A stretch of 64,000 nt of DNA from the NCBI GenBank assembly GCA_013397695.1, contig VYZI01000067.1, positions 2,558,765-2,622,764 of the forward strand. The letters are read 5' to 3'. A program made the translations under genes and the position numbers. Positions within the stretch are counted from its first letter, which is position 1. Every line of letters starts with the position of its first letter. Under the pieces are notes generated by a model. The model did not search any database. It worked only from the letters and a program-made list of their open reading frames with translations, and was not told the DNA's origin. This document shows positions 11,101-22,783 of the stretch, in pieces. This stretch comes from Centropus unirufus. Its lineage: Eukaryota > Chordata > Aves > Cuculiformes > Centropidae.

Positions 11101-13556
11101 CATAAACACTCATGACAAAACACTAATAGTCTTAGATTCATTTTCATGCGAATATTAATTGATAACAATTTGCACTACAATCAGGCGTGAACCAGACACA
11201 CGGACTTAAAAAACTTGATGAATATAACCTGTTTATATTTGAAAACTTAGAGCTACCCTGCATTTCCATTTTTTACTGATCCAACAAATTCTGAGTTGGA
11301 TGATACAGAGAATTTTCCATTTACATTCACAATCCTTGGCCAGAATTAGAGTAGTTGTATTTTTGAGATTCAGAGATTACCTGTAAAGATCTACAACTGA
11401 ATCAAAAACTCTCTTCTATTTAAAGCAACCTCAATTTCTAGAAATCAATATATAGAAATGTAAAAAATCAATACCTTCAAAATAGCTTTTGTGACCTAAG
11501 TGTTTGAACACCAACATACTCCACCTTTTAAAACACGAACACTTTTCAGACACCCTTGTACTTCAGAAAAAAAAAAAATTTGGTAGAAAAATGTGAAAAA
11601 AGAATTGCTGGGGGCAATTGCCTAGTGAGGCAATACCTCATCATAAGAGCTTCTCCTCAAAAGACTCAGAGCTTGTTCCTCTCCAGGTGACAAGTTTCAA
11701 CTGTCACAAAGCATGAGATTAACAGTTATAAAACTTGAGAATGCTACTAAACACAGTTCTGGGATGAGAGCCTTTCTACATTGCACACAGTGCTTTCCCA
11801 AGCTAGTTAAATGCTGAGTGATAATGCAAATAATGAGTATTTTTTTTATCATGACTATGTTTCTTTTGTTATGGGATGACATATCCCATCTGTAATCTGT
11901 CCCATAAGGATGAGAAATCTTGTCATTCATTCTTTCAATGCTGAACTAACAATCTTAATATATCGATATACTAAAATACCTTTACCTCATGTTTTATGCC
12001 ACCTGATGGCTTCAAACACCTATTTTAATTGAGAAGCAGCTGACACATCGAACATTTAAATTCAAGTCAGTTTCTCATGGATGAAATACTGCACAACAGT
12101 AATGGAAGGGTACAAATGACAATGTCAATAAATCCGCAGTGTTGGCACCAACAAGATACAAGCAATCATCTTCAAAATGTAGCAGGAGGAAAAGAGGCTC
12201 AATAGTTCTAGATCACAGTGGGTCTATCACACCATAACAGGGAAATTAAGCAGAAGGCAGAGACACACAAACCCATGAGTAACAGAAATAAGAACTAAAT
12301 CCTGTCTCACTGAAATCAGCTGCAAAACTCTTGGGGGGTGGCTAGTTGGGTCTTACACTACCTGAACTGAAAAAGTAGAGAAAATGAAAGAATAAAACTT
12401 ATGCCAGGATAGGTGAACACAACAAGAGACAGAATTTCCAGTATTTCTGTTATGTACTATTTCTTCACATCAACTTATTACAGAAAACAAAAACGGCAAA
12501 GTCAGTGAATGAGGTGATTCATAAGAACCCATCAATTTTACCCAAATGATTGCTTTTTCTGGGAATCTAAAAAAATAAGTATTATGTTTTTTGGCAGAAT
12601 TTGTCATTTCAAGGAAAACACCAATTATTGTTTGAATTAAAGCATTATTATTATTTCACAGTGTAGTTTCGCTCCTTTCCTGGTCATCAGTAGGGAAGTG
12701 AAAAAACTTTTTGATTCATTCTGCATGTATCCATTCCTGTCATATTCTTTTGTTCTAAATTTTAATCACCAGCAGAAAAATCACATCTCTCCCTGGCAAA
12801 CAAGGCAACATTTTTCTCTTAAAAAACTCAGAGAACCTAAATAATTTTTCTTACGATTGAGAAGAGACATATTCTGTCTGGACTGATTCGTCTGTTTTTG
12901 CACCTGCATTATCTTCCTGGATTATCCTGCTGTCAGCTGCTTCTGCACAGAAAACACTATTATATATGCACACCACTGACTGAAGTCTCTTGCTTTTTCA
13001 AGCCATGCTCTCTCACTTCAAAGCTGATACTGCGCCATCAGCACTATTTTAGTACAGGTTTCAAAAAGCATTTCATTATTTAGGCTTCTGCAACAAGGGC
13101 ATTCTATATGTGGTGAGAGGGGTGGATAGAAGGAAGAAAGAATAAATAGCTGACTAGTGTAGAGGGAGCAGTGACAAAGGTTCCCACCCGTGTTTGCAGA
13201 GAATTCTGCAGCTGAATGAATAACAGCAGTGCTCAGAGTCCCCTTATGGCACCACATTCCTTTTAACATGAGTGAGGAGTAGTTGACATCTGTAAACTTT
13301 GTTTACCTGGATCGCAGATGAGATTGATGGAATATTTGTTGAAGATTACAGTAAAACTGTCCCTTTAACACGCGCTTGCAAGTCTATTTCAGCACACAGA
13401 AAGGAGGTTTTCTGTAAGTAGTGTATTATTTGGAAATAATGAGACGGAAGCGGGTGTTTGCAGAGGTCAAAGATATTAGTGAAAGTACCTAAAATTTTAG
13501 CAAAACGTTAGGCCTTGCAGAAAGAAGAAATTGTAAAAAATGGAATAACTCACTGC
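11101..13556. other. unique noncoding stretch, no gene seen
   Basis: No exon, RNA gene or interspersed repeat can be recognised. Sequence around 13260-13470 reads as more information-rich (GTAAACTTTGTTTAC, a forkhead-like word, at about 13291-13305; CCCTTTAACACGCGCTTGC at about 13361), but I cannot show that it is conserved. Confidence 0.5.
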
Positions 13557-13574
13557 AAAAAAAAAAAAAAAAAA
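13557..13574. repeat. poly-A run (18)
   Basis: Eighteen consecutive A residues. I see no processed pseudogene or retroposon body upstream, so it is listed as a simple homopolymer. Confidence 0.9.
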
Positions 13575-13737
13575 GGGTTCTGTGGGGCACAGATAGATCT
13601 GCCGTTTTCTGACAGTTTAGCTAAATCCATTGTAATGAGAAAAGAAAGATTCTGTAAGAAATCAATTCTGTTTGCAATACTTATCCTTGTATGTTGTGAA
13701 GAACCATTTCACATCTCAGAGATGACATCCTTTTCTT

Positions 13738-13800
13738 TAGGGCCTAATCCAAAAAGCATTTAAGTTAGTGGGCTGAAAATGACTCAGCTCAACTATGAAT
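13738..13800. repeat. possible MITE-like repeat fragment
   Basis: GGGCCTAATCCAAAAAGCAT, then AAGTTAGTGGGCTGAAAATG, resembles the end of the old sauropsid palindromic repeat (its complement ends in GGATTGGGCCC, compare 41141-41152). The resemblance is short and the copy is decayed. Confidence 0.35.
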
Positions 13801-15677
13801 GATAACATCTGCCGTAAGATTTGTTTCACATCTTTACAGTTTCTAAAGCATCACAGACATATCTCCAGGAACTGGAGAGGGAAGAAGGAAATGTCCAGAC
13901 AACCCCAAATCTTTGTTTAGGTTTTCCACATTTTGAAACCTTTCCCATATGTCCTTATCTTGCTGAAAAAAATGATTCATCCCAGCACAGAACACAATGA
14001 AAAAGGAAGCACAAATATTGTTTTTGCAATGTGCAGTGCACATCAGAATAGTTACATTATCGTTCCTTTAAAGTTAATTAAAACATTTGATCTAAAATAT
14101 GTAAATAAAATAGCAGATACAATGGAAACACATATAAACACATCGCTTTAAAGGGTTTCCTTGAAAAGGAACAGACTGGAGAAAAAGGAATCATGATGCA
14201 TATGGAAAGAGATAAAGGGCAGCAAGTAAAAACTAAAATACCCCAGCCAAGACTTTTACATAAAAAAATGTACTGTGATGGAAGAGAATGTGAAGTTTTA
14301 CATTTAAAGTTTTCTACACTATTTAGTTTTGTATATTTGAACAATGAGGAAACAGGAAGCTTTCTCCACAGAACAATCTGGATGGTAGTTCGCTCCACTG
14401 AGAGGCAGGGAGAAGAAAGGCTATAAATACTGCCATAGTGACAGTTTTACACACTGCTCTGTTACCAGATTGAAGTCAAACAAATCAGAGGTACGTTTGA
14501 GAAGGAACTTATTAGAAAGATGCCTAGAAGATTAATGAGGAATTCACATACTATTACTACCAAATAAAGGAAGAGAAACTGTTTCTTCTTTTGAGACTCT
14601 AATAATGAAAATGTTCCCCCTCCAAAAAAAAAACCAACGAAACAAACCCAACATGAAAACAAAGTGCTGAAGCTGGGGCTGATTAAAGTGTGGAATCCTT
14701 TGCCAAGAACTATGTCAGATGTCCCATAGCTTAAGATAACAGACTTTTAAAAAAAAATCTGAAGGAACTGGGAAATGGGCTGGAAAATGGCCAAAATGAC
14801 TAACAAATCTTTACTACTATTAATCCAAGTAAGGAAGGGAAAGAAAGATGAAGGAAAACAAACAGTACTCACCCTTCCTCCCTTCCTTCTGTCACTTGAA
14901 TGGCCAGCAGCATCCTCCAGCTATGCTATGATCTCCACAACTTTCCACCTCCTACCCTGTTTCTGTACAATGGTCTGTGCTCCAGTGACCTCTGTGAACA
15001 GTAGGAAATTCCTCATTTACTTCAGCAGAGTTGGATTCAGTCCTAGGGGAAAGAGCTGTAGAACAAATCTTACCCCCTATGACTTGCCGCAAGGGTGTGT
15101 CTTTGTTCTCTTAAAATATAGCAGAAGCCTCCCCAGAATGGTTTTCCTTTTAAGCAACTGATGGGATGGGAGGGAGATGACAGGAGAGCTGACAAAATCC
15201 CGCAAGAAAATTCCTTAAGACTATACGAGTTTAAGACACTTCAATTTTTTTTCCCTACTCCATGTTCAAAGATAAGAGTGGATTTTTTGGCTTAAACTGA
15301 TTTACATGTCATAGATGTTCATTGTTTTGTAAGAGTATAAAATTTTCTTAATAACTAATAGTTTTAAAGTAGCCAAAATGCTTAAATACATACAGTGTCT
15401 ACTCATGAAAATCTGATGACAATTTTTTCATATTTCCTGCAATCTGTACATATTTTGTCTAATTATTTTTGGAAGTACATCTGCTTGGACACCTGCAGAA
15501 TTACTGCAAGCTGTCATTTTCATTCTTGCAACATTATTTAAATTTTAAATTTGGCATCTGTCAAAAACAAACAAAAATACCATTGGATATTATAATGTAG
15601 CAGCTAATATTTGAAGAATTTTGCCAAATCACACAGAATGATAGGCCATGCCTTGAGATTGGATCTTTATGTCAGTG
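13801..15677. other. noncoding stretch, perhaps with an old LINE scrap
   Basis: No gene is seen. The phrase AAGTGTGGAATCCTTTGCCA near 14688 resembles the 'gtggaatcctttacc' part of ancient CR1/L3 elements in plus orientation, but the flanks do not support a confident call. The 128-codon open frame at 14775-15161 has no domain and is taken as chance. Confidence 0.45.
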
Positions 15678-16035
15678 TTAAGGAGGGTGAAGGCAGACCT
15701 TATCGTTCTTTACAATTCCCTGAAACGAGGGTGTAGTGAGGTGGGTGTTGGTCTCATCTCCCAAGTAACAAGTGATAGGATGAGAGGACATGGTCCCAGG
15801 TTGAGCCAGAGGAGTTTTATAGACTGGATATTGGAACATACTCCTTCACTGAAAGGGTTGTCAAGAATTGGAACAGGTTGAGTCACCATCCCTGGAGGGG
15901 GTGGACAGACATGTAGATGTGGTGCTTAGAGACGTGGTTTAGTGATGAAATTGGCTGTGTTAGGTTTAACAGTTGGACTTGACGATCTTAAAGGTCTTTT
16001 CCAACCTAAACAGTGCTTTGAATTTGATACTATGG
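15678..16035 (+). mobile_element. CR1 LINE, 3' fragment
   Basis: It runs from AGGAGGGTGAAGGCAGACCT and TTATCGTTCTTTACAATTCC through AGTGAGGTGGGTGTTGGTCT, CAAGTAACAAGTGATAGGAT and CACTGAAAGGGTTGTCAAG. It then passes a GTGGTTTAGTGATGAAATTGG phrase to TTGGACTTGACGATCTTAAA and GGTCTTTTCCAACCTAAACA. This is the plus-strand 3' end of the CR1 subfamily with 'ttaaaggtcttttccaacc', about 0.36 kb and 5'-truncated. The open frame at 15669-15881 is a fossil or accidental reading of it. Confidence 0.95.
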
Positions 16036-19000
16036 AGCAGAAGAAAAATCACTGTGAATTAATATATTTCTAGTAAGATATATTTTCTTCCGATTAAATA
16101 CCTGAAAAATTGATTGGATGAGATAACTTGTAAGCACTGATGATACGTGTTTTCCCTCAAAGAACTGTCAAAAACTTCTACATTGGTCCCAGTAATATGA
16201 GTCTCAGTAACAGGCCCTGTTTCACAGGCCAGGCCACAGAAAGCTGTCAATCTAAGAGTAGACCGAAGATGATTGTTAAGGGGATTTGGTACTTCATGTA
16301 TTTTGCCTAATAGGGGAGCCTGTGCTCAGCATTTCCTGAAGCAAAAGAAGACAGATGAAATCTCTGGGCACTTCATTGCTGCTGCCTCTCAAAGATTTCC
16401 TGTCAAAATGGGCCTATAAGGGAAGAAAGGCTTTCAATAACATTTTTTTTTTTTTACCTGGCAAGATTTCCAGTCTTGCTATGAAAGAGTTTGAAGGCGC
16501 TGTCTTTGTAAAAACACTGCTGCCAAACTACCATATCTAGTTGTGTTTAAAAATAAAAAAGCAATATGACTCACATTACCATAGTGTATACTGTAAAACC
16601 AGTTTTGATTGACACTCTATCCATATTTTATATAGTGCTTTTTTTCCTCCGTCAAATGGAGCAAGTGACCTTGATGTTAGTGTGCTTTGCAACTTAAACA
16701 GGCAAAGCATATTTGTTGTCAACTTCTTTAGGGATACAATTTTCAACAGAGTGCATCAGGAAAAGGAACACCACTCCCATTATTAATAATGGGAGTTATT
16801 CATGTAATTCCCTGTTCACCTCATTGAGACTTCACCCTTTTATGTCAGCTGCTTTAGAAGGTTGCACCTATGTAAATTTTAGCTACACAGAATTAAAAAA
16901 ATAGCACAGAGAAAATGACAATTCTTTTTGGTATTCATCCTAAATAAAAAAACGTTGTGCACAACTGAGAATATACAATTCCTCATGGAATTCAGTCTTG
17001 GGTGCTAAACACAAGTAAATCAGTTGTGCTAAAAACAGCAGCACATACATAGCAACTGCAACTGTAAAAAAAAAAAGTGTTTTCCCCTACCTAATCATTA
17101 AAAGTAAGCAAACAAAACTCATTTTCCAAACAATCTACGAGCCTGGAGGCTGTTTTGAGAAAAAGTAGGGGACATCCAAAACGATCAAACTATATGGAGT
17201 TTGCAGCTTAAGTATAAAGAATACAGCTGTTTATTTAAGGCAAGTGATGTAGGAGGGCTGAGATACGGGATGTAGCTTGTCCCCTGTTGAGCAGCCCTCA
17301 CAGAGGTGAGGTTAGGTTTGGGTTTGCGATGGTCTTCCTTCTAGTAAGGGGCTACTTAACCTTCTGTCATGTGACCTTTTGTCCTAGAAGTGGAGCTGGA
17401 AATTCAGGTTTTGTAGGTCTGAGGTGTTAAATAAACTTAGTTTATCAACAGAGTATAAGGAGAATTTTACTTTGTGGTCTGACAACCCCAAGCTATCTGA
17501 GAAAACTCAAGTGATGGGCATTAGCTATGTATGAACAGACTTGTGGAGGACAATGTAATTTGCTGTAGGATGTTTGCTCCAACAGGTGTCTCAAGTAAAG
17601 AAAAGTAGGGCATGTAAAGCTCACTCTCTGCTATAGGTAAAGACAGTTTGCCTGATTGGAAAATGAGTAAAACTTTACTACTTTAAAAAAAAAATAAATA
17701 GTAAGAGGAAGCATTTGCCAAGTGGGAACAATGGATCACTTTTCCAAGAAATCAGATCAGATGTTACAGAGGAACAAGGATGGAGTGGAGAGGATGCAGT
17801 GCTAAAAGCAAGTAATGACTGAAACTAAGAAAATTCGGTGAAATTGAGAATAGCCTTTTAAAGGCGGTGGCTATCAGAGCCAAAGGAAGACTTTCAGAGT
17901 AGTAAGGATGTATTCACCTGTTCAGGCTGCCTGCACAGCAAAGCTGCACAGGTGAATGACTTCAAAAGATTAGGGAGGACTCAAGATATGCAGCATGAAC
18001 GTGTTGTTCAGCAGACTGAGCATGAAACTTGAGTAGAAGTAGATGTGGATTATATAGCACAGGCCTGGTAGACAGTCAACCTGCAAAGTGTAGCATTACA
18101 GAGTAATGACTGGGAAATGTAGGAAGCTGAGAGGAGCTGCATAACCCTGAGGCCAAAAGGAAATCAACATGCCATCACTTCATCAGGAGATGCAGTATGT
18201 TAGATGGAGTAAGTCAGAGACATTTGAGGATATTTCTCTTTTGATTTGAGCAGGAGATATCTATGAAAGCAGCTTATAAAAAGCCATACTGAAAACAGTA
18301 TATAACTTCAGGGGAAAAGAGACTACATTAAAATATTACAGAAAGTGTTAAAATACCCAAAGCAAATAGGAAATTCAGAATTATAGTTACCACATGTTTA
18401 CAAACTCCCTCAACCTTCCCTTGCCTCTTCCTCAGGAAAAGAGCCATGCAAGCTTAATGATTATAGAAAAATATTCCAGGACACAGCAAAGAAAGCAGTT
18501 GCTTTTCTGCAGCCTCAATCCATCCCTTACTTATTCAGATTTCTTAGCATAATTTACCAGTAGCTCAGTGGGCCTGTTATTGCAACATTCTGTCTTGGCA
18601 GGAAATCTGGAATTCGTATTCTGCAAAGTAAGACTGTTTTGGAGAGTACTACATGGAATATTTTTAAATGCACTCCCCAAACACATATGTGAGGATATAA
18701 TATTTTTATTTAAGTAACTACTATGAAGTATTTGAAAAGCCCATTAAGTTTTGGATGACAATAGGGCCAGCCCTGAGCAGGATAGATACCACACAGCTGC
18801 AAGAGAGCTATTGAGCCATAAAGTGAATTGCAGTAGTGCAGTGGGAGATGTTAGCTCTTCTCTTCCACATTCCTCCCCAAATCCACATTTTGACAGGTAT
18901 CTGTAAGAATTTCTGGGGCAAAGAGCTCAGCTACAAGCTTTCTTCTTGCAGTGGCTTTTCATCAGGTAAACCTGCTGTAATTCATCTGCACAAGATCTCA

Positions 19001-20422
19001 GTCTCATAAAAAAGAAAAGAGAGAGAGGAAAAAATAAAAGGGTAGTTCAGCAGACTGGAAAGACAGAGAAAAGAAATGTCTTTTGCAGTACAGTTCAGTC
19101 TGTAGCAGGCCTTCTGCTTTGAAACTTCAGATAAAGAAGAAAAATCAGGCTTTTCCTTAACAGACTGCCAGAATTTCACAAGACGATACTCTTGAAAGTA
19201 AAGAATTGATGCTCTGGACCTAGACAGGCTTCTCTCAGTGTGATTTGGCATAAACATGGAGTTAAAACTCATTTAGGCCAAAAGAGATTAATTCCACTTG
19301 TGACATCTTTGTCCAGTTTCAAGTGACAAAATGCTGAACAGTGTCTGATGAGCTCCAGAAGCAGCTGTGAGAACAAATCACAAGGCAGGATGCCTCTTTT
19401 CTTTGCATAACATGTTTGGAAGTAAAGTAGGATATTCAGAGAAAAAATTAAAAATACCCTGTCCCTCTTCTCTCCAGTCCAACTTGCAAGTAATCACAGA
19501 CAGAAAGTATCTTTAAAGCCTACACAAGCTCTCTGACATATGAAGGTTTGAATTAAATACAACCAAACCCAAATTTGGGACCATGGCCAAAGGTAACTTG
19601 ACTTTTATGGCACAGTTAAAAAACAAACAAACAGTGTTTCACATACCATAATTTTTACGCAAAATGTTGTATGAAAATGCAGGCTCAACTGAGAATCACT
19701 TTTAAAAAACCATGATTAATCACCATAATCAGATAATGCACTAAAATTCCTTTCTAAATCTGTGTTCTCCAGGAAACAGACACAAGCCTTTTAAGGATTC
19801 CCTGCCCCTCTTCACCATGAATAGAAACTTGTGAACCACAACAATAAATTCCACTGTACCAGAGAATGACATTATCTTATACTACTCTCCCAATTTAATC
19901 CTTTTCTCATTAATATTCTTCTTTCAGCAGCTGTTCCTAATATAGTCCCACACATACGTCTCCCTTTTCCACACCATCATCCAGCATAGAGCAGCTGACT
20001 AGAAACCTATGATATCATTAAGAATTTCTAAGCCAACACCTGCTGGCATCTACAAGACATGGTAGCATGGAGAATGGAGAGACTGAAAATACAAGATGGG
20101 TTGTGACAAGCAACCTATGTCTTGTATCATCTGAAGTACATCATTCATTTCATGTATTGACACTGCTGATTTTTTTTTGCGTAGAGAGACATAAAATTTG
20201 CACCCATTTAGACAATGCATTATGTTCTCAAAGCACTCTTTAGGCTTAAGGGTTTACCTATCTACAAATTAAAAGCAAAACAGCAACTTGATGGAACTTG
20301 ATTTCTCAAATGAAAGAGTACAAGATGCAGCTGCTGAAAGAAAGATGTCCAGGGCCAGTCACAACAAAGGCATGAACCCTGGACAGAAGCTACATGTGTT
20401 CAGGAATTGGGTCTAGGGAGCA
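16036..20422. other. unique noncoding stretch, no gene seen
   Basis: More than four kilobases without a recognisable gene. It holds a T13 run at 16443-16455, the palindrome at 16773-16796, and a less A+T-rich patch at 17140-17480 that I could not classify. Confidence 0.55.
16765..16830. repeat. palindromic core of MITE-like repeat
   Basis: A 24-base perfect palindrome at 16773-16796 (ACTCCCATTATT and its complement) is followed by TATTCATGTAATTCCC. An 'actcccattga(cttc)aatgggagt' palindrome is the centre of the common sauropsid MITE-like repeat, so this is probably a copy whose core has changed while the two arms stayed complementary. Confidence 0.5.
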
Positions 20423-20517
20423 AGACAGAGCTCTCAGACATGGCTTAGGGGTGGACTTGGCAGTGGTTGGACTCGATCTTTAAAGCCTTTTCCAACCTAA
20501 ATGATTTTATGATTCTA
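20423..20517 (+). mobile_element. short CR1 3'-terminal fragment
   Basis: GACATGGCTTAGGGGTGGAC, then TTGGCAGTGGTTGGACTCGA, TCTTTAAAGCCTTTTCCAAC and ATGATTTTATGATTCT, form the last part of a CR1 of the same subfamily as the copies at 15678 and 43681, in plus orientation. It is severely 5'-truncated. Confidence 0.92.
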
Positions 20518-21799
20518 ACCACAGTGGTGCAGAAGCATTTTTTCTAATGTAACGTACAGATGGGGCCATGTTTCAGGAGGAAAATACAGGGTAGGACCAG
20601 ATAAACACCACCTCCATTTAGCATTTAAGCATGCACGAATATCTTAACATACAGAGTTTTTAAAAAGGCCCCTGATGTTTTAAATTCAGAAAGTCCACAG
20701 ACCAAACAACTTACCATCTAAATGCAAGAAAAGAAACAAAAGAAGAATAAGAGTCTGAATCACATGGGAACAGTAATGTTGAAATATGCAGAAAGCTGTT
20801 CTGCATGCAACGATTGCAAGTTCAGTCCTTGTCCTAGAGAACATTATGACAGAATATGCAAACACAGTACTTTGTCTTTTACGTTTGCGTAGGCTTTTAA
20901 GCACTTTGATGGTCTTGCTATATTGTTTTTTATATAATTTCCTAGTATTGTTCTTATTCTGCCTTTGTTTTCCTTTCTTCTTTGTCTCTGCACCAGTGTC
21001 TCTTCGAATACAGTGGTGAATTTGTGGTGCCAAAAACACTGCGGCTGCTTTTACAATAAAGTCAAACTCCAAACAAATAAGGCAGAATGCGGCATTGGCA
21101 GCTTTCTTAACAGAAATAATGAGCTTTAAAAAGAAAAACAATCAAAGAACTAAACAACCACTTCCCCTGTAACAGCAGAAGTAGAACTGCAGCAGATAGC
21201 TGGGTCCAAATAGTTGTCACACACATGCTTTTTTCCTTTTTCTGCCTCGATCCCATTTTTTTCTCCCATCTGAATCTGTTTGACTGCTGAGTAAAACCAG
21301 GCAGTAAAGCACATTGTTAGTAACTGTTCCTCTAAAATTCCCTATACAAGCTGTTTCACTTTTTAAAGAGAACACTGTATCTGCATATAGTAAATATCAG
21401 GGACTAGAATTAGCAACTAGATATATATTTAGTAGTCTTCATTATCAAGTCAAATAGACATTCTCACCACGTCCTACTGGAACCATCACCTCATGCTTAT
21501 AACTGCCCAGTGTGCCCAGTATGCAAAAAATAGCCAATATCTGGAATACCAGGGCTCCTTTAGCATCTAATCCCACTTATTAAATGTAATATCCTCAAAG
21601 CATTGCAGACTGTTGATTAAAGTCATGTTTGCTTGTGATGTAAACATTACAGCTCACCAAAGTGTAAACTTCATCAAACATTAATTTTGGAAGTATTTTA
21701 ATACGGTCTGACTACACGCTCAGTTCATCAAGGTATACAAACGAAGATGTTTTTGTTAATTTGTGAATACATACTACAAATTGACAAATAAACATACTG

Positions 21800-21892
21800 T
21801 AAAATCTATTGTATAGATATAAATATTGTATAGATTGTATAATATAATTTTATATATTATATAATATTGTATAGATATCATATAAAGTCTAC
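21800..21892. repeat. AT-rich low-complexity / short tandem patch
   Basis: The 11-base word ATTGTATAGAT occurs three times (21808, 21825, 21866) within a nearly pure A/T stretch rich in TATA and ATATAAT words. It behaves as a decayed minisatellite-like patch and could be a local DNA-unwinding site. Confidence 0.8.
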
Positions 21893-22768
21893 ATCCAAAT
21901 TCCAGCACTCCTGAAAAACTGAAACATCTCATTCTGTTACAGAAACCATCAAAATAGTTGCACTAAGCTTCTGAAGACCATCACGAATCACAAAGCACCA
22001 CATTTCTCCCAGCTTTACTGTGAACAGCATGGGAGACAAGTAGGGCCAGGCCAATAGCTTTACCACCAGAGTACAGAACGATGGGGATGACTAAGTGGAA
22101 CAACCCTCGGAAAGAGCTGGCAGCAGTTACAAGCCCATTAGATGTCATGAATCTTCAACTCCAGTGCCTTTGGGGCCATTAAAATGCAGCCGTAGAGGGA
22201 CAATCCCAACACTGCTGGGAAAGGAGCCCTACAAAGACCTGTGAGTGTGGCACAGCCTTTCCTTAGGCCATCACTACAAGCATACGGGGAGACTTTGTGG
22301 CCCTGTGTCGTAAGCAGGGAGGGGAAAGGAATGCTCCTCTCTTTACATCATTTTCCTGTCCCCAGTAACTTGTCAACATTTTTTCCTATTTCCACAAAAT
22401 CTGATGCAGCCCTACAGATACAAAGCTTCTTTAAATGCTGTGTGAATCGGCTGCTGTTAAAAGAAAAAAAGGAAAAAAAAAAACGAAAAAAGAAAACCGA
22501 TTAGGGCGTCTGCGCTGGGAAAGACTGCAATATGAGCTCATCTTTCCACAGGCACTAGAGATTCCATGGGACAGAAGGGACATTACACATGTCCTAATTT
22601 CAGGGAAAGCCTCAGTTTGAGCTGCGCCTTATTAGTCTTCACAGAATCCCATGACTAGATGCAGAGCTACAGCACACCAGGTTTCATTAGTTCCACTGCA
22701 TGCAAACTTCTTGTTTATTTTAATAAAACATGAATAACTGAAAACAGAAGCTCGCCTGCCAGGTGGAT

Positions 22769-22783
22769 TTTTTTTTTTTTTTT
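22769..22783. repeat. poly-T run (15)
   Basis: Fifteen consecutive T residues followed by GGTTGGTTTACC. No adjoining retroposon is recognised. Confidence 0.9.

Noticed and set aside
13557..13574. A18 run as the tail of a processed pseudogene
   Set aside because: No coding or RNA-like body is recognisable on its 5' side, and no flanking duplication was seen.
14775..15161. 128-codon open frame on the plus strand
   Set aside because: No domain, no supporting flanks, and a length expected by chance in a 64 kb window.
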